A stretch of DNA of 64,000 nucleotides from Cupriavidus plantarum (GCF_905397285.1 NZ_CAJPUX010000005.1:1-64000); one strand, 5' to 3'; positions 50,653-59,752 are shown, counted from the first letter of the stretch. Notes: generated from the letters alone by a model not told the origin. Translations and numbers: made by a program.

Positions 50653-53379
50653 ATGGGCCATGCTGATCCGTTCGGGCTGCTCAAGCTCGACGCCGCCGAG
50701 GCCGCGCACGCCGCGCAACCCACGCAGACCGATAGCGATCCGCTGGAAACGCGCGAATGGACCGATGCGCTCAGCGGCGTGGTCGAGCATGCCGGTCCAC
50801 AGCGTGCCGACTACCTGCTTGGGAAGCTCGGCGAGCATGCGAGCCATCTCGGTCTCGGCAAGCGCCCGCACCCCTACTCCGCGTACCAGAACACGATTCC
50901 GTCGCACGCGCAGCCGCCCTATCCCGGCAACCGCGCGATGGAGGAACGCCTGACCGCGATCATCCGCTGGAACGCGCTGGCCATGGTCGTGCGCGCGAAC
51001 AAGGCCTACGGCGAACTGGGCGGTCACCTCGCCAGCTATGCCTCGGCCGCCGAGATCTTCGAAGTCGGCTTCCATCATTTCTTCCGGGCGGATAGCGAGG
51101 GCAGCAAGGGAGACCTCGTCTTCTTCCAGCCGCACTCGGCGCCGGGCGTCTACGCGCGCGCGTTCCTCGAGGGCCGCCTGTCGGAAGCCCAGCTCGGCCG
51201 CTATCGGCAGGAGGTCGATGGCGGCGGCCTGTGTTCCTATCCGCATCCATGGCTGATGCCGGACTTCTGGCAGTTCCCGACGGGCTCGATGGGCATCGGC
51301 CCCATCAGCGCGATCTACCAGGCGCGCTTCCTGCGCTATCTGGAGCATCGCGGCCTCGCGCGGACCGAAGGACGGCGCGTATGGGGCGTGTTCGGCGATG
51401 GCGAGATGGACGAACCCGAATCGCTCGCGGCCCTGTCGCTGGCCGCGCGCGAGAAGCTCGACAACCTCACGTTCGTCATCAACTGCAACCTCCAGCGCCT
51501 GGACGGTCCCGTGCGCGGTAACGGGCAGGTGATCAACGAACTGGAAGCGCTGTTCTCGGGCGCGGGGTGGAACGTGATCAAGGTGGTCTGGGGTTCGGAG
51601 TGGGATGCGCTGTTCGCCCGCGACAAGCATCACGCGCTGCTCAAGCGGTTTGCCGCGATGGTCGATGGCGAATATCAGACCCTCGGCGCGAAGGATGGCG
51701 ATTACAACCTGTCGCGCTTCTTTCATCAGGACCCCGAGCTCAAGGCGCTGGTCGCGGGCATGAGCGCCGCCGACATCGACGGCCTGCGCCGTGGCGGCCA
51801 CGATTTCCGCAAGCTGCACGCGGCGTTCCAGGCGGCCGCGGCCCATCCGGGCCGCCCGACCGTCATCCTCGCCAAGACCAAGAAGGGCTATGGCATGGGC
51901 GACGCGGGCGAGTCCCGCATGACCGCGCACCAGCAGAAGAAGCTCGACATCGATGCCCTTCGCGCGTTCCGCCAGCGCTTCTCGCTGCCGATCGACGATG
52001 CCGCGCTGGAATCGATGTCGTTCTACAAGCCCGCGGAAGACAGTCCCGAGATGGCGTATCTGCGCGAACGCCGCGCGGCGCTCGGCGGCTACCTCCCGCG
52101 CCGCTCGGTCGCCGCGCCGAGGCTCACGGTGCCGCCGCTCGACAGCTATGGCCGTTTCGCGCTCGAACCCGATGACCGCGAGGTCTCGACGACGACGGGC
52201 GTCGTGCGGCTGTTCACGAACCTCATCAAGGACCGCACGGTCGGGCCGCGCGTCGTGCCCATCGTCGCGGACGAGGCGCGCACGTTCGGCATGGCGAACC
52301 TGTTCCGCCAGATCGGTATCTATTCGCCGATGGGCCAGCTCTACGAGCCGGAGGACGCGGGCTCGATGCTGTACTACAAGGAATGCCGCGACGGCCAGTT
52401 GCTCGAGGAAGGCATCACCGAAGCCGGCGCGATGGCCTCGTGGACCGCGGCCGCCACGTCCTACAGCGTGAACGGCGAGCCGATGCTGCCGTTCTACATC
52501 TACTATTCGATGTTCGGCTTCCAGCGCGTGGGCGACATGATCTGGGCCGCGGCGGACCAGCGTGCCCGTGGCTTCCTGATCGGCGCCACCGCGGGCCGCA
52601 CGACCCTCTCCGGCGAGGGGCTCCAGCATCAGGACGGCACGAGCCAGCTGGTCGCGGCCACCGTGCCGAACTGCCGCGCCTACGACCCGGCGTTCATCAG
52701 CGAGGCGGCCGTGATCATCGACCATGGCGCGCGGGCGATGCTCGACGAGCAGCGGGACGAGTTCTACTACATCACCGTCAACAACGAGAACTATGCGCAG
52801 GCCCCCTTGCCGGCTTCGGCGCATGCGGACGTCATTCGCGGCATGTATCGCTTCGGGGAGCGTGGCGCCGACACTGGCCGCGACACCGACGGCGGGACCC
52901 ACGCCAGGGCGCGTGTACGGCTGCTGGGGTCGGGCCCGATCCTGCGCGAAGTCATCGCCGCGGCGGACCTGCTCGCGAAGGACTGGAACGTGCACAGCGA
53001 GATCTGGAGCGTGACGAGCTTTCCCGAGCTTGCGCGCGACGCCCGCGAGTGCGAACGCCAGCAGCTCTTCGGCGGCAATGCGGAAGCCCGCAGCCACGTG
53101 GCGCAATGCCTCGACGGCACGGCGCCGATCGTCGCGGCCACCGACTACGTGCGGGCGTATGCGCAGCTGATCGCCCCGTATGTCGAGGCGCGCTATATCG
53201 CGCTGGGCACCGATGGCTTCGGCCGCAGCGACACGCGCGGCGCGTTGCGCCGCTTCTTCGGCATCGACCGCCACCATATCGTGGTCAGCGCATTGCAGGC
53301 GATCGACCCCGCGCTGCACGCGCGCGCCATCGCGCAGTATGGGCTGCGCGCGGACGCGGCGGCGCCGTGGGAACGCTGA
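50653..53379 (+). CDS. Pyruvate dehydrogenase E1-type (AceE-like), stand-alone
   Basis: A 908-residue thiamine-diphosphate-dependent homodimeric E1. The TPP motif is GVFGDGEMDEPESLAALSLA ... NLTFVINCNLQRLDG. Other AceE landmarks: YPHPWLMPDFWQFPTGSMGI, YYKECRDGQLLEEGITEAGA and FYIYYSMFGFQRVGDMIWAA. The neighbours contain neither E2 nor E3, so this is a second E1 that must share E2/E3 from elsewhere. It may act on another 2-oxoacid (similar stand-alone E1s exist in methionine degradation). A GGAGACAG ribosome-binding site precedes it. Confidence 0.9.
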   Translation: MGHADPFGLLKLDAAEAAHAAQPTQTDSDPLETREWTDALSGVVEHAGPQRADYLLGKLGEHASHLGLGKRPHPYSAYQNTIPSHAQPPYPGNRAMEERLTAIIRWNALAMVVRANKAYGELGGHLASYASAAEIFEVGFHHFFRADSEGSKGDLVFFQPHSAPGVYARAFLEGRLSEAQLGRYRQEVDGGGLCSYPHPWLMPDFWQFPTGSMGIGPISAIYQARFLRYLEHRGLARTEGRRVWGVFGDGEMDEPESLAALSLAAREKLDNLTFVINCNLQRLDGPVRGNGQVINELEALFSGAGWNVIKVVWGSEWDALFARDKHHALLKRFAAMVDGEYQTLGAKDGDYNLSRFFHQDPELKALVAGMSAADIDGLRRGGHDFRKLHAAFQAAAAHPGRPTVILAKTKKGYGMGDAGESRMTAHQQKKLDIDALRAFRQRFSLPIDDAALESMSFYKPAEDSPEMAYLRERRAALGGYLPRRSVAAPRLTVPPLDSYGRFALEPDDREVSTTTGVVRLFTNLIKDRTVGPRVVPIVADEARTFGMANLFRQIGIYSPMGQLYEPEDAGSMLYYKECRDGQLLEEGITEAGAMASWTAAATSYSVNGEPMLPFYIYYSMFGFQRVGDMIWAAADQRARGFLIGATAGRTTLSGEGLQHQDGTSQLVAATVPNCRAYDPAFISEAAVIIDHGARAMLDEQRDEFYYITVNNENYAQAPLPASAHADVIRGMYRFGERGADTGRDTDGGTHARARVRLLGSGPILREVIAAADLLAKDWNVHSEIWSVTSFPELARDARECERQQLFGGNAEARSHVAQCLDGTAPIVAATDYVRAYAQLIAPYVEARYIALGTDGFGRSDTRGALRRFFGIDRHHIVVSALQAIDPALHARAIAQYGLRADAAAPWER

Positions 53380-53406
53380 CCGGCGCGCGAGGCGGCCGCG
53401 TCGGTA

Positions 53407-54618
53407 CTAGAACTGATCGAGGGCGTCGCGAATGACGCCATTGCGCAGTTCGGCGGCCACCTCCAGATTCCTCGGCTGCAGCGAGGCCATGAGGTCCGCA
53501 TAGACCAGTACCGGCGGCGCGAGGCCTGGCCGCGCCGGATCCTCGATCGCCGGATCCCAGAACGCCTCGAGGATTTCGATGGGTCCGTTGGGCTGAGGTT
53601 TGAGGCGATAGCGCGAGGCCAGCGCCTGCGTGCCCTGCCCCATGCGCGCAGGTTGCATGTAGATCGTCTGCCGCTGCTCCACGAGGCCCGCCAGATCGGT
53701 GGCGGCGCCCATCGCGAGCGCGGCGACCTCGCTGCCCCAGCATGCATCGAGCGCGGCCAGATCCTCTGGCGGAAGCGCCTGCCACCAGTCCGCCGCGGAT
53801 GCCGCGAAGCGGCGCGGTTGCAGCCGTGGCCGCAGAATCGTCGGGAAATTGGCGACCCATTCGTCGAGCAGCCGGTCCGGCGCCGTCAGGCGGCGCTTCT
53901 CCTCCGCGCGGCCCTCGGTCCGGGCTTCCGGGCGGGTCTCGCCGCCCTCCGCGGGCGCTTCGGTCCGCGTTTCCAGCAACCAGCCGCGCGCGGCCAGGCC
54001 GTTGAACACCGCGCCCACCGAGCCGAGCGCGATGCCGCTGAGGTGCGCAATCTCGCGATACGTGGCCTGCAGCAGCGCGGGCCGGGACAACAATGCGAAC
54101 ACCATGCGCTGCGAACTGGGATTGCCCGTGGTCCGCATTGGGGGGCGGACGAGGCTGCCCGGCGGCGTTTGCCCGCACACGAACACGAACATGCCGGCCG
54201 CATCGAGGTAGGCGTTGCCGGCGGTATCGATGAACTGGAGCCCCATTTCGCGGCACTGCACCGCGAGTGCCGGCGTCAGGTAGGTCGTGATCAGCAGCCC
54301 GGCATCGTGGCTGTGCCCGCCCGGATGCATTCCGTGAGGTATCCCCTGAGGTGCCCCCTGAGGCGCCATGAGCTGGGCGTGAACGACCGAGAGGTCGGCC
54401 GAAGTGCGGACGGCGCGGCGGCACACCACGGCGAGGCGGTGCGAGACGTCGCCGTGGCGCAGGCCGACGGCGGCCGCCGACGCGGGCGCCGCGCCCTCGG
54501 CGGACTCGCCGCGGCTGGCACGGCGAATCCGCCGGATCCGGCCGTGAATGCCGGTGATCCGGTGCAGCGCGGCCAAGGCCGCCTCCACCCAGTCGATGTC
54601 GCCCGTGTTTTGCTCCAT
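53407..54618 (-). CDS. AbiEi-like antitoxin/regulator protein (orphan)
   Basis: A 403-residue protein. A nuclease-like N-terminal part (LLITTYLTPALAVQCREMGL, then QFIDTAGNAYLDAAGMFVFV) is followed by a winged helix (TYREIAHLSGIALGSVGAVF, NGLAARGWLLETRTE) and a large C-terminal domain. This combination is annotated as a type IV toxin-antitoxin AbiEi-like antitoxin or COG4861 protein. No AbiEii toxin or nucleotidyltransferase gene lies next to it, so it is an orphan. A large palindrome in front suggests autoregulation. Confidence 0.75.
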   Translation of the reverse strand: MEQNTGDIDWVEAALAALHRITGIHGRIRRIRRASRGESAEGAAPASAAAVGLRHGDVSHRLAVVCRRAVRTSADLSVVHAQLMAPQGAPQGIPHGMHPGGHSHDAGLLITTYLTPALAVQCREMGLQFIDTAGNAYLDAAGMFVFVCGQTPPGSLVRPPMRTTGNPSSQRMVFALLSRPALLQATYREIAHLSGIALGSVGAVFNGLAARGWLLETRTEAPAEGGETRPEARTEGRAEEKRRLTAPDRLLDEWVANFPTILRPRLQPRRFAASAADWWQALPPEDLAALDACWGSEVAALAMGAATDLAGLVEQRQTIYMQPARMGQGTQALASRYRLKPQPNGPIEILEAFWDPAIEDPARPGLAPPVLVYADLMASLQPRNLEVAAELRNGVIRDALDQF

Positions 54619-54681
54619 GGCTGCTCCCGCAGACTCTGTCGCCTGCCGGAAATCATGGCCGAAACCGGGCCGGTGTTCAAC

Positions 54682-54727
54682 ATTTACGCGTGTTCATATT
54701 TTATGAACAGCGTAAATTCCTGAACAA
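54682..54727 (-). promoter_or_regulatory. Promoter overlapping a long palindrome (AbiEi-like gene)
   Basis: A near-perfect palindrome spans 54682-54717: ATTTACGC, one unpaired G, TGTTCATA, a 3-bp centre, TATGAACA, GCGTAAAT. On the minus strand TTGTTC (54727-54722) and TAAAAT (54703-54698), 18 bp apart, form a promoter with its -10 in the palindrome centre. Protein binding would block transcription of the downstream AbiEi-like gene. Confidence 0.7.
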
Positions 54728-54769
54728 GTCTCGGGTGCGCGACATTTGAAGCGGACAACCGGCGCGGGA

Positions 54770-55276
54770 TCAGTCCGTGATGTCCGACGTACGCGGAATG
54801 ATCACGGCCTGCCCATGGAGCCGCCCCTCGTCATCGAAGAGCTGCCACAGCGTGGCCTCCTCGATCATGAAGCGCTTGCCGCTCTTGGTGATGCGCACCC
54901 CTTTGTAGCCGCTCTCGTAGCCGAGCGCCTGCACACGCTCGAGGAATCGCTGCCGCTCCTCGCGGTTGGGCGCCTCGGCCGACAGGCGCGAAGGCAGGCG
55001 TGTGATCTCGTCCCAGTCATAGCCGAACCGCGCCTGCGCGGCGCGGTTGCCATAGATGAACACGGGGTCCGGATCGGTGTTGTGGGCCAGCACAGCAAAC
55101 GGTGCGTCGTCGTAGAGCCAAGCCGCGCCTTCGGCGGGGCTCATGTCGGCAGGCACGAGCGGCTTGCCGAGCAGGCGGGCATAGCTTTCCGTCAGGAGCC
55201 GATAGAAATCGAGGCTGTGAGGCAGCGGGACCTCGTGAAGCGGAAATTTTGAAGACGATTGTGAAGATGAAGACAT
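54770..55276 (-). CDS. MEKHLA (PAS-like) domain protein
   Basis: A 168-residue protein that is almost entirely a MEKHLA domain, a PAS relative: AAWLYDDAPFAVLAHNTDPD, FIYGNRAAQARFGYDWDEIT, LPSRLSAEAPNREERQRFLE and GYESGYKGVRITKSGKRFMI. Stand-alone MEKHLA proteins are thought to bind small ligands or light/redox signals. The N-terminus is Ser-rich. Its stop lies 43 bp upstream of the AbiEi-like promoter on the same strand. Confidence 0.85.
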   Translation of the reverse strand: MSSSSQSSSKFPLHEVPLPHSLDFYRLLTESYARLLGKPLVPADMSPAEGAAWLYDDAPFAVLAHNTDPDPVFIYGNRAAQARFGYDWDEITRLPSRLSAEAPNREERQRFLERVQALGYESGYKGVRITKSGKRFMIEEATLWQLFDDEGRLHGQAVIIPRTSDITD

Positions 55277-55451
55277 TATGCGTGCGACCTGCGCGCCCGG
55301 TCAGTAGACAGGCCGCTACCTTACCAAATCCTGCAAGCGCGCCGCGCTGACGCGAGTGTCAGACAAACGCCGATCCCGCTATCGCCGTGCCTTGCCTAAA
55401 AATCCGGTATGGCGCCCAGCGAGGTGGCCCCTAGAAGAAAGGAGCGGAATC

Positions 55452-55664
55452 ATGGCCAGGAACTATCAAGTCGTCTTCAACGACGGCTACTGGGATTTGC
55501 GTGTGGACGGCGTGCCTCGCGCCATCAGCCGTCACAAGTCGCGCGAGGAAGCTATCCGGGTCGGCACCGCCGCCGCGGAGCGGCTGAAGGTCGAACTGAT
55601 GGTGGAACCCGACGACGACGGTTCCGACGATTCGGTGTCGGATCCCACGCTCGCCGCCGCCTGA
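55452..55664 (+). CDS. DUF2188 domain protein
   Basis: A 70-residue protein: MARNYQVVFNDGYWDLRVDG, then RAISRHKSREEAIRVGTAAA, then an acidic tail. The pattern of a short beta hairpin and an alternating helix is that of DUF2188, small stress-related proteins of unknown function. AAAGGAG lies well placed before the ATG. First of a group of small stress-type proteins. Confidence 0.8.
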   Translation: MARNYQVVFNDGYWDLRVDGVPRAISRHKSREEAIRVGTAAAERLKVELMVEPDDDGSDDSVSDPTLAAA

Positions 55665-55683
55665 GGTTTCCCCGAGTTCTCCC

Positions 55684-55923
55684 TCAGGAGTTGTTCTCCA
55701 CCGGCGGTGCATCGGGATCCCGGTTGCCGGGATCCCGCAAATCGCGCTCGCCCACGCCCGGAGGAAACTCTCCCTTCGGCGCTTCCTTGGGTTTTCCATT
55801 GCCTTCGGACGGTTTTTCGCCCGCGGCGCTCTGCGCCCCCGGCGACGCGTTCTGAAGGTCGTCGTGCGCGCGGCGGCGGTCTCGGTTGCGGCGCCTGCGG
55901 GTACCTGCATAGGCAAAAGGCAT
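55684..55923 (-). CDS. Small disordered Arg/Pro/Gly-rich protein
   Basis: A 79-residue frame with a good ribosome-binding site (GGGAG 7 nt before the ATG). The N-terminus is Arg-rich (YAGTRRRRNRDRRRAHDD), the rest is rich in Pro, Gly and Glu with no hydrophobic core. It is probably disordered. No family is recognised. It lies 99 bp downstream of the large BON protein gene on the same strand. Confidence 0.5.
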   Translation of the reverse strand: MPFAYAGTRRRRNRDRRRAHDDLQNASPGAQSAAGEKPSEGNGKPKEAPKGEFPPGVGERDLRDPGNRDPDAPPVENNS

Positions 55924-56021
55924 GACTTCTCCCTGTTGATGATGTTATGGGTGGAGATGGCGCGATCCCCTCGCGTGCCGGCGTCCGGCGCCGGAAGGGA
56001 TCGCGCGTCAGGCTTCGTCGA

Positions 56022-57827
56022 TCAGGTTGCCGACTTCGTCGGCGTAGTGGTGCCGAGGTGCGGGTCGGTGCCTGCCGGCGGCTTGCCGTCGCTCTTGCCG
56101 GCCTCCATGCCGCTGCCGTAGCTGCTGGCGGTGGTGCCCGTGGCCGCGCCCGAGCTGCTGACGCCGCTCACGCGGCTCTGGCCCTGGTTTTGACCCGCGC
56201 TCTGCCCTTGCGACTGCCCTTGCGGCTGACCTTGCGGCTGACCCGGATTCAGTCCCTGCGACTGCCCTTGTGACCGCTGCTGGCCGCCGCTGCCGAAGCT
56301 GCCCTGTCCACCCTGTCCACGCTGACCGCCCTCCTCCCGCTGGACGCGCAGCAGGTTCTGCACGTCCTTCACGCCGAAGATATCGTCGGCGATATCTTCG
56401 ATGCGGTACTTCTGCGTGCGGTCCGGCACCGTGCCCGTCAGCGTCACGACGCCGCTCGACACATTGACCTCGACCTCGCGGACATCGAGCCGGCTGCTGT
56501 GCGTCAGGCGTTCGCACAGGTCCTCGCGCACGCGCTCGTCGGAGCGCTGATAACCCTTCGGCGGCACGCGCTGCGCGCGCGACGCCGCCGAGCCGCCCGC
56601 GCCCCCGTAGCCGCGATTGAGGCCGCTGCGTTCGTTGGCGCCCGTGAATTGCTCGTAGGCGCGTTCGTCGTCGTGGCCATAGTCGTGCCCGTAGTCGCCG
56701 CGATAGCCGCCGCTATAGCCCCCGCTCGTACCGCCGCCCGAGCCACGGCCGTAGGCACGGCTTCCGCCGCTCATGCCGCCCCGGTCCCACTCACGTCCGG
56801 ATTCGCGTCCGTAGGCGCCACCATAGCCCTGAACGCCCTGACCGTACCCCTCCCGTCCGCGCTGCCAGCCGCGTTCCTGCCCACGTTGCTGGCCACCATA
56901 ACCCTGGCTGCCCCACGTGCGATCCTGTTCGAAATCGCTACCGTAATCGGCGTCATCGCCGTAGTCGCTCACGCCATACGCACCGCGATAATGGGTGCGC
57001 ATATCGGGCTGCTGCCCCTGCGAGCGGCCCCACTGCGATTCGCCGCGGTCCCGGTCCGACCCGCGCTGGCCGGCTTCCCATCCGCCTTGCCTACCCTGCT
57101 GGCCGCGCTGACCCTCCCACGAACGGCCACGCTGGCCGCCTGCAATCCCGCCTGCATTCCCCCCTTCGTTCCATGCTTCACGACCCTGACCCCACTCGTC
57201 GCGAAGGCTGCCACGCTGACTGGTCCATTCGCTGCCATAGCCGCCGCTGTGGCCTGACGAGCTTGCATAGCGCTGCCCCTGGCCTTCGCCCTGGTGCCAG
57301 TCGCCCCACCGCTGGCGCGTGTCCTGCTGGCGCATGTCCTGCTGGCGTGTATCGCCGCCGCGGTCCTGTCGTCCCTGTCCTTCCTCGTACTGGCCATAAC
57401 GCCCTTCGCCATAGCCCTGCTGCGCGGTGCTCTGTGGCTGCCCGCCACGGCGGTCCTGCTCCATGCGGCGCGGTTCGCCACCGTAGCCGAGGCGCTCCGG
57501 ATACGCGTGTTCGAGCTCGTTGCCATAGCGCGCGTCGCGCGTCGCATCGTCCCGCGACGCGTTGCCCGCATCCCAATCGGAACCGCCGCCCTGCTGGCGC
57601 GCGCTGCTCTGCCAGTCGCTGCCGCCGCCCGGCTGGCGCTGGGACAGCCAGCCGCTGCTGTCCTGTTGCTGCTGCCGCTGCCACGCGCTGCCACCGCTCT
57701 GCTGCTGGCGGCCTTCGCGCGACCATTGGTTCGAGCCGCGATCGTCGTCCCGATCGTTGTCGCTGCCGCTGCCGCTGCCGCTTCCGCTGATGTTTCCGTA
57801 CTGGCCTCGGTCGTTACCTTGGTTCAT
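56022..57827 (-). CDS. BON-domain protein with Gly/Gln/Arg low-complexity N-terminus
   Basis: A 601-residue protein without a signal peptide. The first 420 residues are repetitive, rich in Gly, Gln, Ser, Arg, Tyr and Asp (QGRQDRGGDTRQQD, GQQRGQERGWQRGREGYGQG). A single BON domain covers about 422-494 (LTHSSRLDVREVEVNVSSGV, VTLTGTVPDRTQKYRIEDIA, FGVKDVQNLLRV), and the tail is again Gly/Gln/Ser-rich. BON domains bind phospholipid and occur in OsmY-type envelope-stress proteins. The disordered part may drive condensation or surface binding. GGAG lies 9 nt before the ATG. Confidence 0.8.
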   Translation of the reverse strand: MNQGNDRGQYGNISGSGSGSGSDNDRDDDRGSNQWSREGRQQQSGGSAWQRQQQQDSSGWLSQRQPGGGSDWQSSARQQGGGSDWDAGNASRDDATRDARYGNELEHAYPERLGYGGEPRRMEQDRRGGQPQSTAQQGYGEGRYGQYEEGQGRQDRGGDTRQQDMRQQDTRQRWGDWHQGEGQGQRYASSSGHSGGYGSEWTSQRGSLRDEWGQGREAWNEGGNAGGIAGGQRGRSWEGQRGQQGRQGGWEAGQRGSDRDRGESQWGRSQGQQPDMRTHYRGAYGVSDYGDDADYGSDFEQDRTWGSQGYGGQQRGQERGWQRGREGYGQGVQGYGGAYGRESGREWDRGGMSGGSRAYGRGSGGGTSGGYSGGYRGDYGHDYGHDDERAYEQFTGANERSGLNRGYGGAGGSAASRAQRVPPKGYQRSDERVREDLCERLTHSSRLDVREVEVNVSSGVVTLTGTVPDRTQKYRIEDIADDIFGVKDVQNLLRVQREEGGQRGQGGQGSFGSGGQQRSQGQSQGLNPGQPQGQPQGQSQGQSAGQNQGQSRVSGVSSSGAATGTTASSYGSGMEAGKSDGKPPAGTDPHLGTTTPTKSAT

Positions 57828-58168
57828 GAGAGTCTCCGCTGGTTACGTCGGTCGGAATAGCGCTCCCGCGATGGATGCGGGTCACGTCGTTCGTCAAGGC
57901 GAACGCAAGTTCCATACCCCGCGCGGCGCACCGCGATACGCCCTCCGATGCGATGCTTCACGCGTCGTTGCGTCCGCATGGCGCGCCGCCAACGGGCCGC
58001 GTTTTTACATGCCCGATATAAAAGCTGCATGCCCCCGAGGCCGCTTGCGCAACTGTAGTCACCGTCCTACAGGGGATTCAGGCAACGCCCTCGTGATCGC
58101 ACAGGGGTGCGGCACATATCGTGGAATCACTGCCAGAACACACATGTTCCACAACAAAGGAGATGATC
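57828..58168. other. Intergenic region between divergent stress genes
   Basis: About 340 bp without a convincing gene. It must hold the promoters of the BON protein (leftward) and the small exported protein (rightward). An A+T-richer patch (GATATAAAAGC, about 58015-58025) could be a -10 region. An inverted repeat CTGTAG-N8-CTACAG lies at 58053-58072. Nothing else stands out. Confidence 0.5.
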
Positions 58169-58522
58169 ATGAAACGCATGCTCGCCACCACGGCGCTCGC
58201 CGTCAGCACCCTGTTCTGCCTGCCGGCTGTTGCTCAGCAAACCGCTCAGCAAACCGCGCCGACGTCGCCGATGCCGAGCAATCCGCCGGTGGAAGGCCCC
58301 AACGCCAACCGCGGCACCAATGCCGGCGTGCCGGGCAACCAGAACGATTCGACGAACATGACCACGCAGTCGCAACGCGATGCGCATGGCAAGTCGAAGA
58401 ACACCGGCGCCCGCGCCAAGAAGCCGCGCCAGCAGGATGCCGCACCGTATTCGACGGCCGATGCGCCGTCGGGTCCCAAGGGCGATTCGCCCGATCCGGC
58501 GCCGAACAACAACAAGCGCTGA
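58169..58522 (+). CDS. Small exported protein, function unknown
   Basis: A 117-residue protein with a clear Sec signal (MLATTALAVSTLFCLPAVAQ) and a polar, probably disordered mature part rich in Asn, Pro, Ala and Gln, ending NNNKR. AAAGGAG lies about 7 nt before ATG 58169. Two further in-frame ATGs lie a few codons upstream. No family is recognised. An intrinsic terminator follows 34 bp after the stop. Confidence 0.7.
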   Translation: MKRMLATTALAVSTLFCLPAVAQQTAQQTAPTSPMPSNPPVEGPNANRGTNAGVPGNQNDSTNMTTQSQRDAHGKSKNTGARAKKPRQQDAAPYSTADAPSGPKGDSPDPAPNNNKR

Positions 58523-58555
58523 TGCGTCGCTAACCGCTTCGCCCCTCGCCCCCCC

Positions 58556-58583
58556 TCGCCCGCCTCCCGCGGGCGATTTTTTT
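58556..58583 (+). terminator. Rho-independent terminator
   Basis: Stem TCGCCCGC / GCGGGCGA (8 bp, 5-nt loop) followed by seven T. It ends the small exported protein gene. Confidence 0.9.
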
Positions 58584-58683
58584 GCCCATTTTTTTTGCCC
58601 TCTTCTTGCTCTCTTTGCAACCCCCGGCGCACACGGCACACGAATTGCTCCGCTCACCCTACATGCCTTCCCATGGAGACGAT

Positions 58684-59130
58684 ATGAAGACAACCTGGGT
58701 CCTCGTCGCTGACGAGGCAATCGCGCGGATTCTCGCGTACGGAAAGTCGAAGACGCTCGAACCGGTGGAGGAACTGACCGATCCCGATGCCCATGCGAAC
58801 AGCGCGGAGATGCGCCGGGACGCAGTGGGACGGCGCGCGGCAGGCGGCAATCCGCAAGCCGGCGCCACGGCATCCGCCTCGGAAGACCCGCTGCTACAGC
58901 ACGCGGAAGTGTTCTCGAAGCGTGTGGCCGACGTACTTGGCAAGGCACAGCAGCAAGGGCGCATGGACAGCCTCATCCTGGTCGCGCCGCCGCGCTTTCT
59001 GGGCCTGCTGCGCAAGGCGCTGCCCCGGAACGCGGCCGATATCGTCCAGGCCGAACTGGACAAGGACTTCGTGCACTTCACGAATGACGATATCCAGGCG
59101 CGTCTGCGGCAGCTTGAACATCTGAAGTAA
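58684..59130 (+). CDS. Host attachment protein family
   Basis: A 148-residue protein of the 'protein required for attachment to host cells' family (PF10116), first described in plant-associated bacteria. Features: TTWVLVADEAIARILAYGKS at the start, LQHAEVFSKRVADVLGKAQQ and LILVAPPRFLGLLRKALPRN in the middle, and VQAELDKDFVHFTNDDIQAR at the end. The core resembles an eRF1-like fold. No signal peptide is present, so the name may be misleading; a stress role is as likely. Confidence 0.87.
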   Translation: MKTTWVLVADEAIARILAYGKSKTLEPVEELTDPDAHANSAEMRRDAVGRRAAGGNPQAGATASASEDPLLQHAEVFSKRVADVLGKAQQQGRMDSLILVAPPRFLGLLRKALPRNAADIVQAELDKDFVHFTNDDIQARLRQLEHLK

Positions 59131-59218
59131 ATAAAAAGAACCGTCCGCTGCCTCGGCGGCGGACGTTCCGCCCACCCTTTGTCGCCTACATTGGAAGTTC
59201 GCGGATTCGGAGACCCTC

Positions 59219-59752
59219 ATGGAAGCATTGAGCCCCTCGCTGTCGCGATTGAGTCGTCACGCCCAGGCGTGCGCAGAGGCACTCTCCGCGGCTGCTGCCG
59301 CCGCCTCGGACCCGCAGGCGCGCGCCGTGCTCGCGCATCGGGCCAACATGCAGCGCTGCGCGGCCGGTGAACTAGCGACACGCGCATGCGCGTATCGCGA
59401 CGACGCGGCAGCGGAGCCGTCACCGACGGATGCCAACAGCGCGAGACGGCGCGATGTCGCGCTGACACCGCCCAGCGACAACGGCGAACTGGCCCGTCTC
59501 CGCCACGCGGCGCAGCAGGTGGCGCGCGCCGCAGCCGCTTACGGCAGCGTGCTACGTGACCCGTTACCCGATCCGGAACTGCGGCTGCTGCTCGCTCACT
59601 ATTATCGCGGTGCGACGGAGCTGCAGCGTCTGCTCGACAGTCGCGTCGCGGACTTCAAGCCGGCGCGGCAATCCGCCAGCGGTGTTCGCCGCAACAACAG
59701 TCCTTCGCCCGAGCTGACGCATCGCTCAGGCCACGGCGGCCCTCACGCCTGA
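59219..59752 (+). CDS. Helical hypothetical protein (DUF2383-like?)
   Basis: A 177-residue Ala-rich helical protein. It looks like a four-helix bundle made from two similar helical hairpins: ACAEALSAAAAAASDPQARA ... RANMQRCAAGELATRACAY and VARAAAAYGSVLRDPLPDPE ... LLLAHYYRGATELQRLLDS. This recalls DUF2383/PA2169 ferritin-like proteins, but the similarity is by eye only. Its stop overlaps the convergent gene by 10 bp. Confidence 0.55.
   Translation: MEALSPSLSRLSRHAQACAEALSAAAAAASDPQARAVLAHRANMQRCAAGELATRACAYRDDAAAEPSPTDANSARRRDVALTPPSDNGELARLRHAAQQVARAAAAYGSVLRDPLPDPELRLLLAHYYRGATELQRLLDSRVADFKPARQSASGVRRNNSPSPELTHRSGHGGPHA

Noticed and set aside
50569..53319. A 916-codon open frame opposite the pyruvate dehydrogenase E1 gene
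   Set aside because: Antisense shadow with Arg/Ala/Glu-rich composition, while the plus strand encodes a full AceE-type protein.
53407..54618. A complete toxin-antitoxin pair
   Set aside because: Only the antitoxin-like gene is present. The neighbours are a pyruvate dehydrogenase E1 and a MEKHLA protein, not a nucleotidyltransferase toxin.
59131..59175. GTCCGC/GCGGAC hairpin after the host attachment gene as a terminator
   Set aside because: The stem is short with a long loop and there is no T-run after it.
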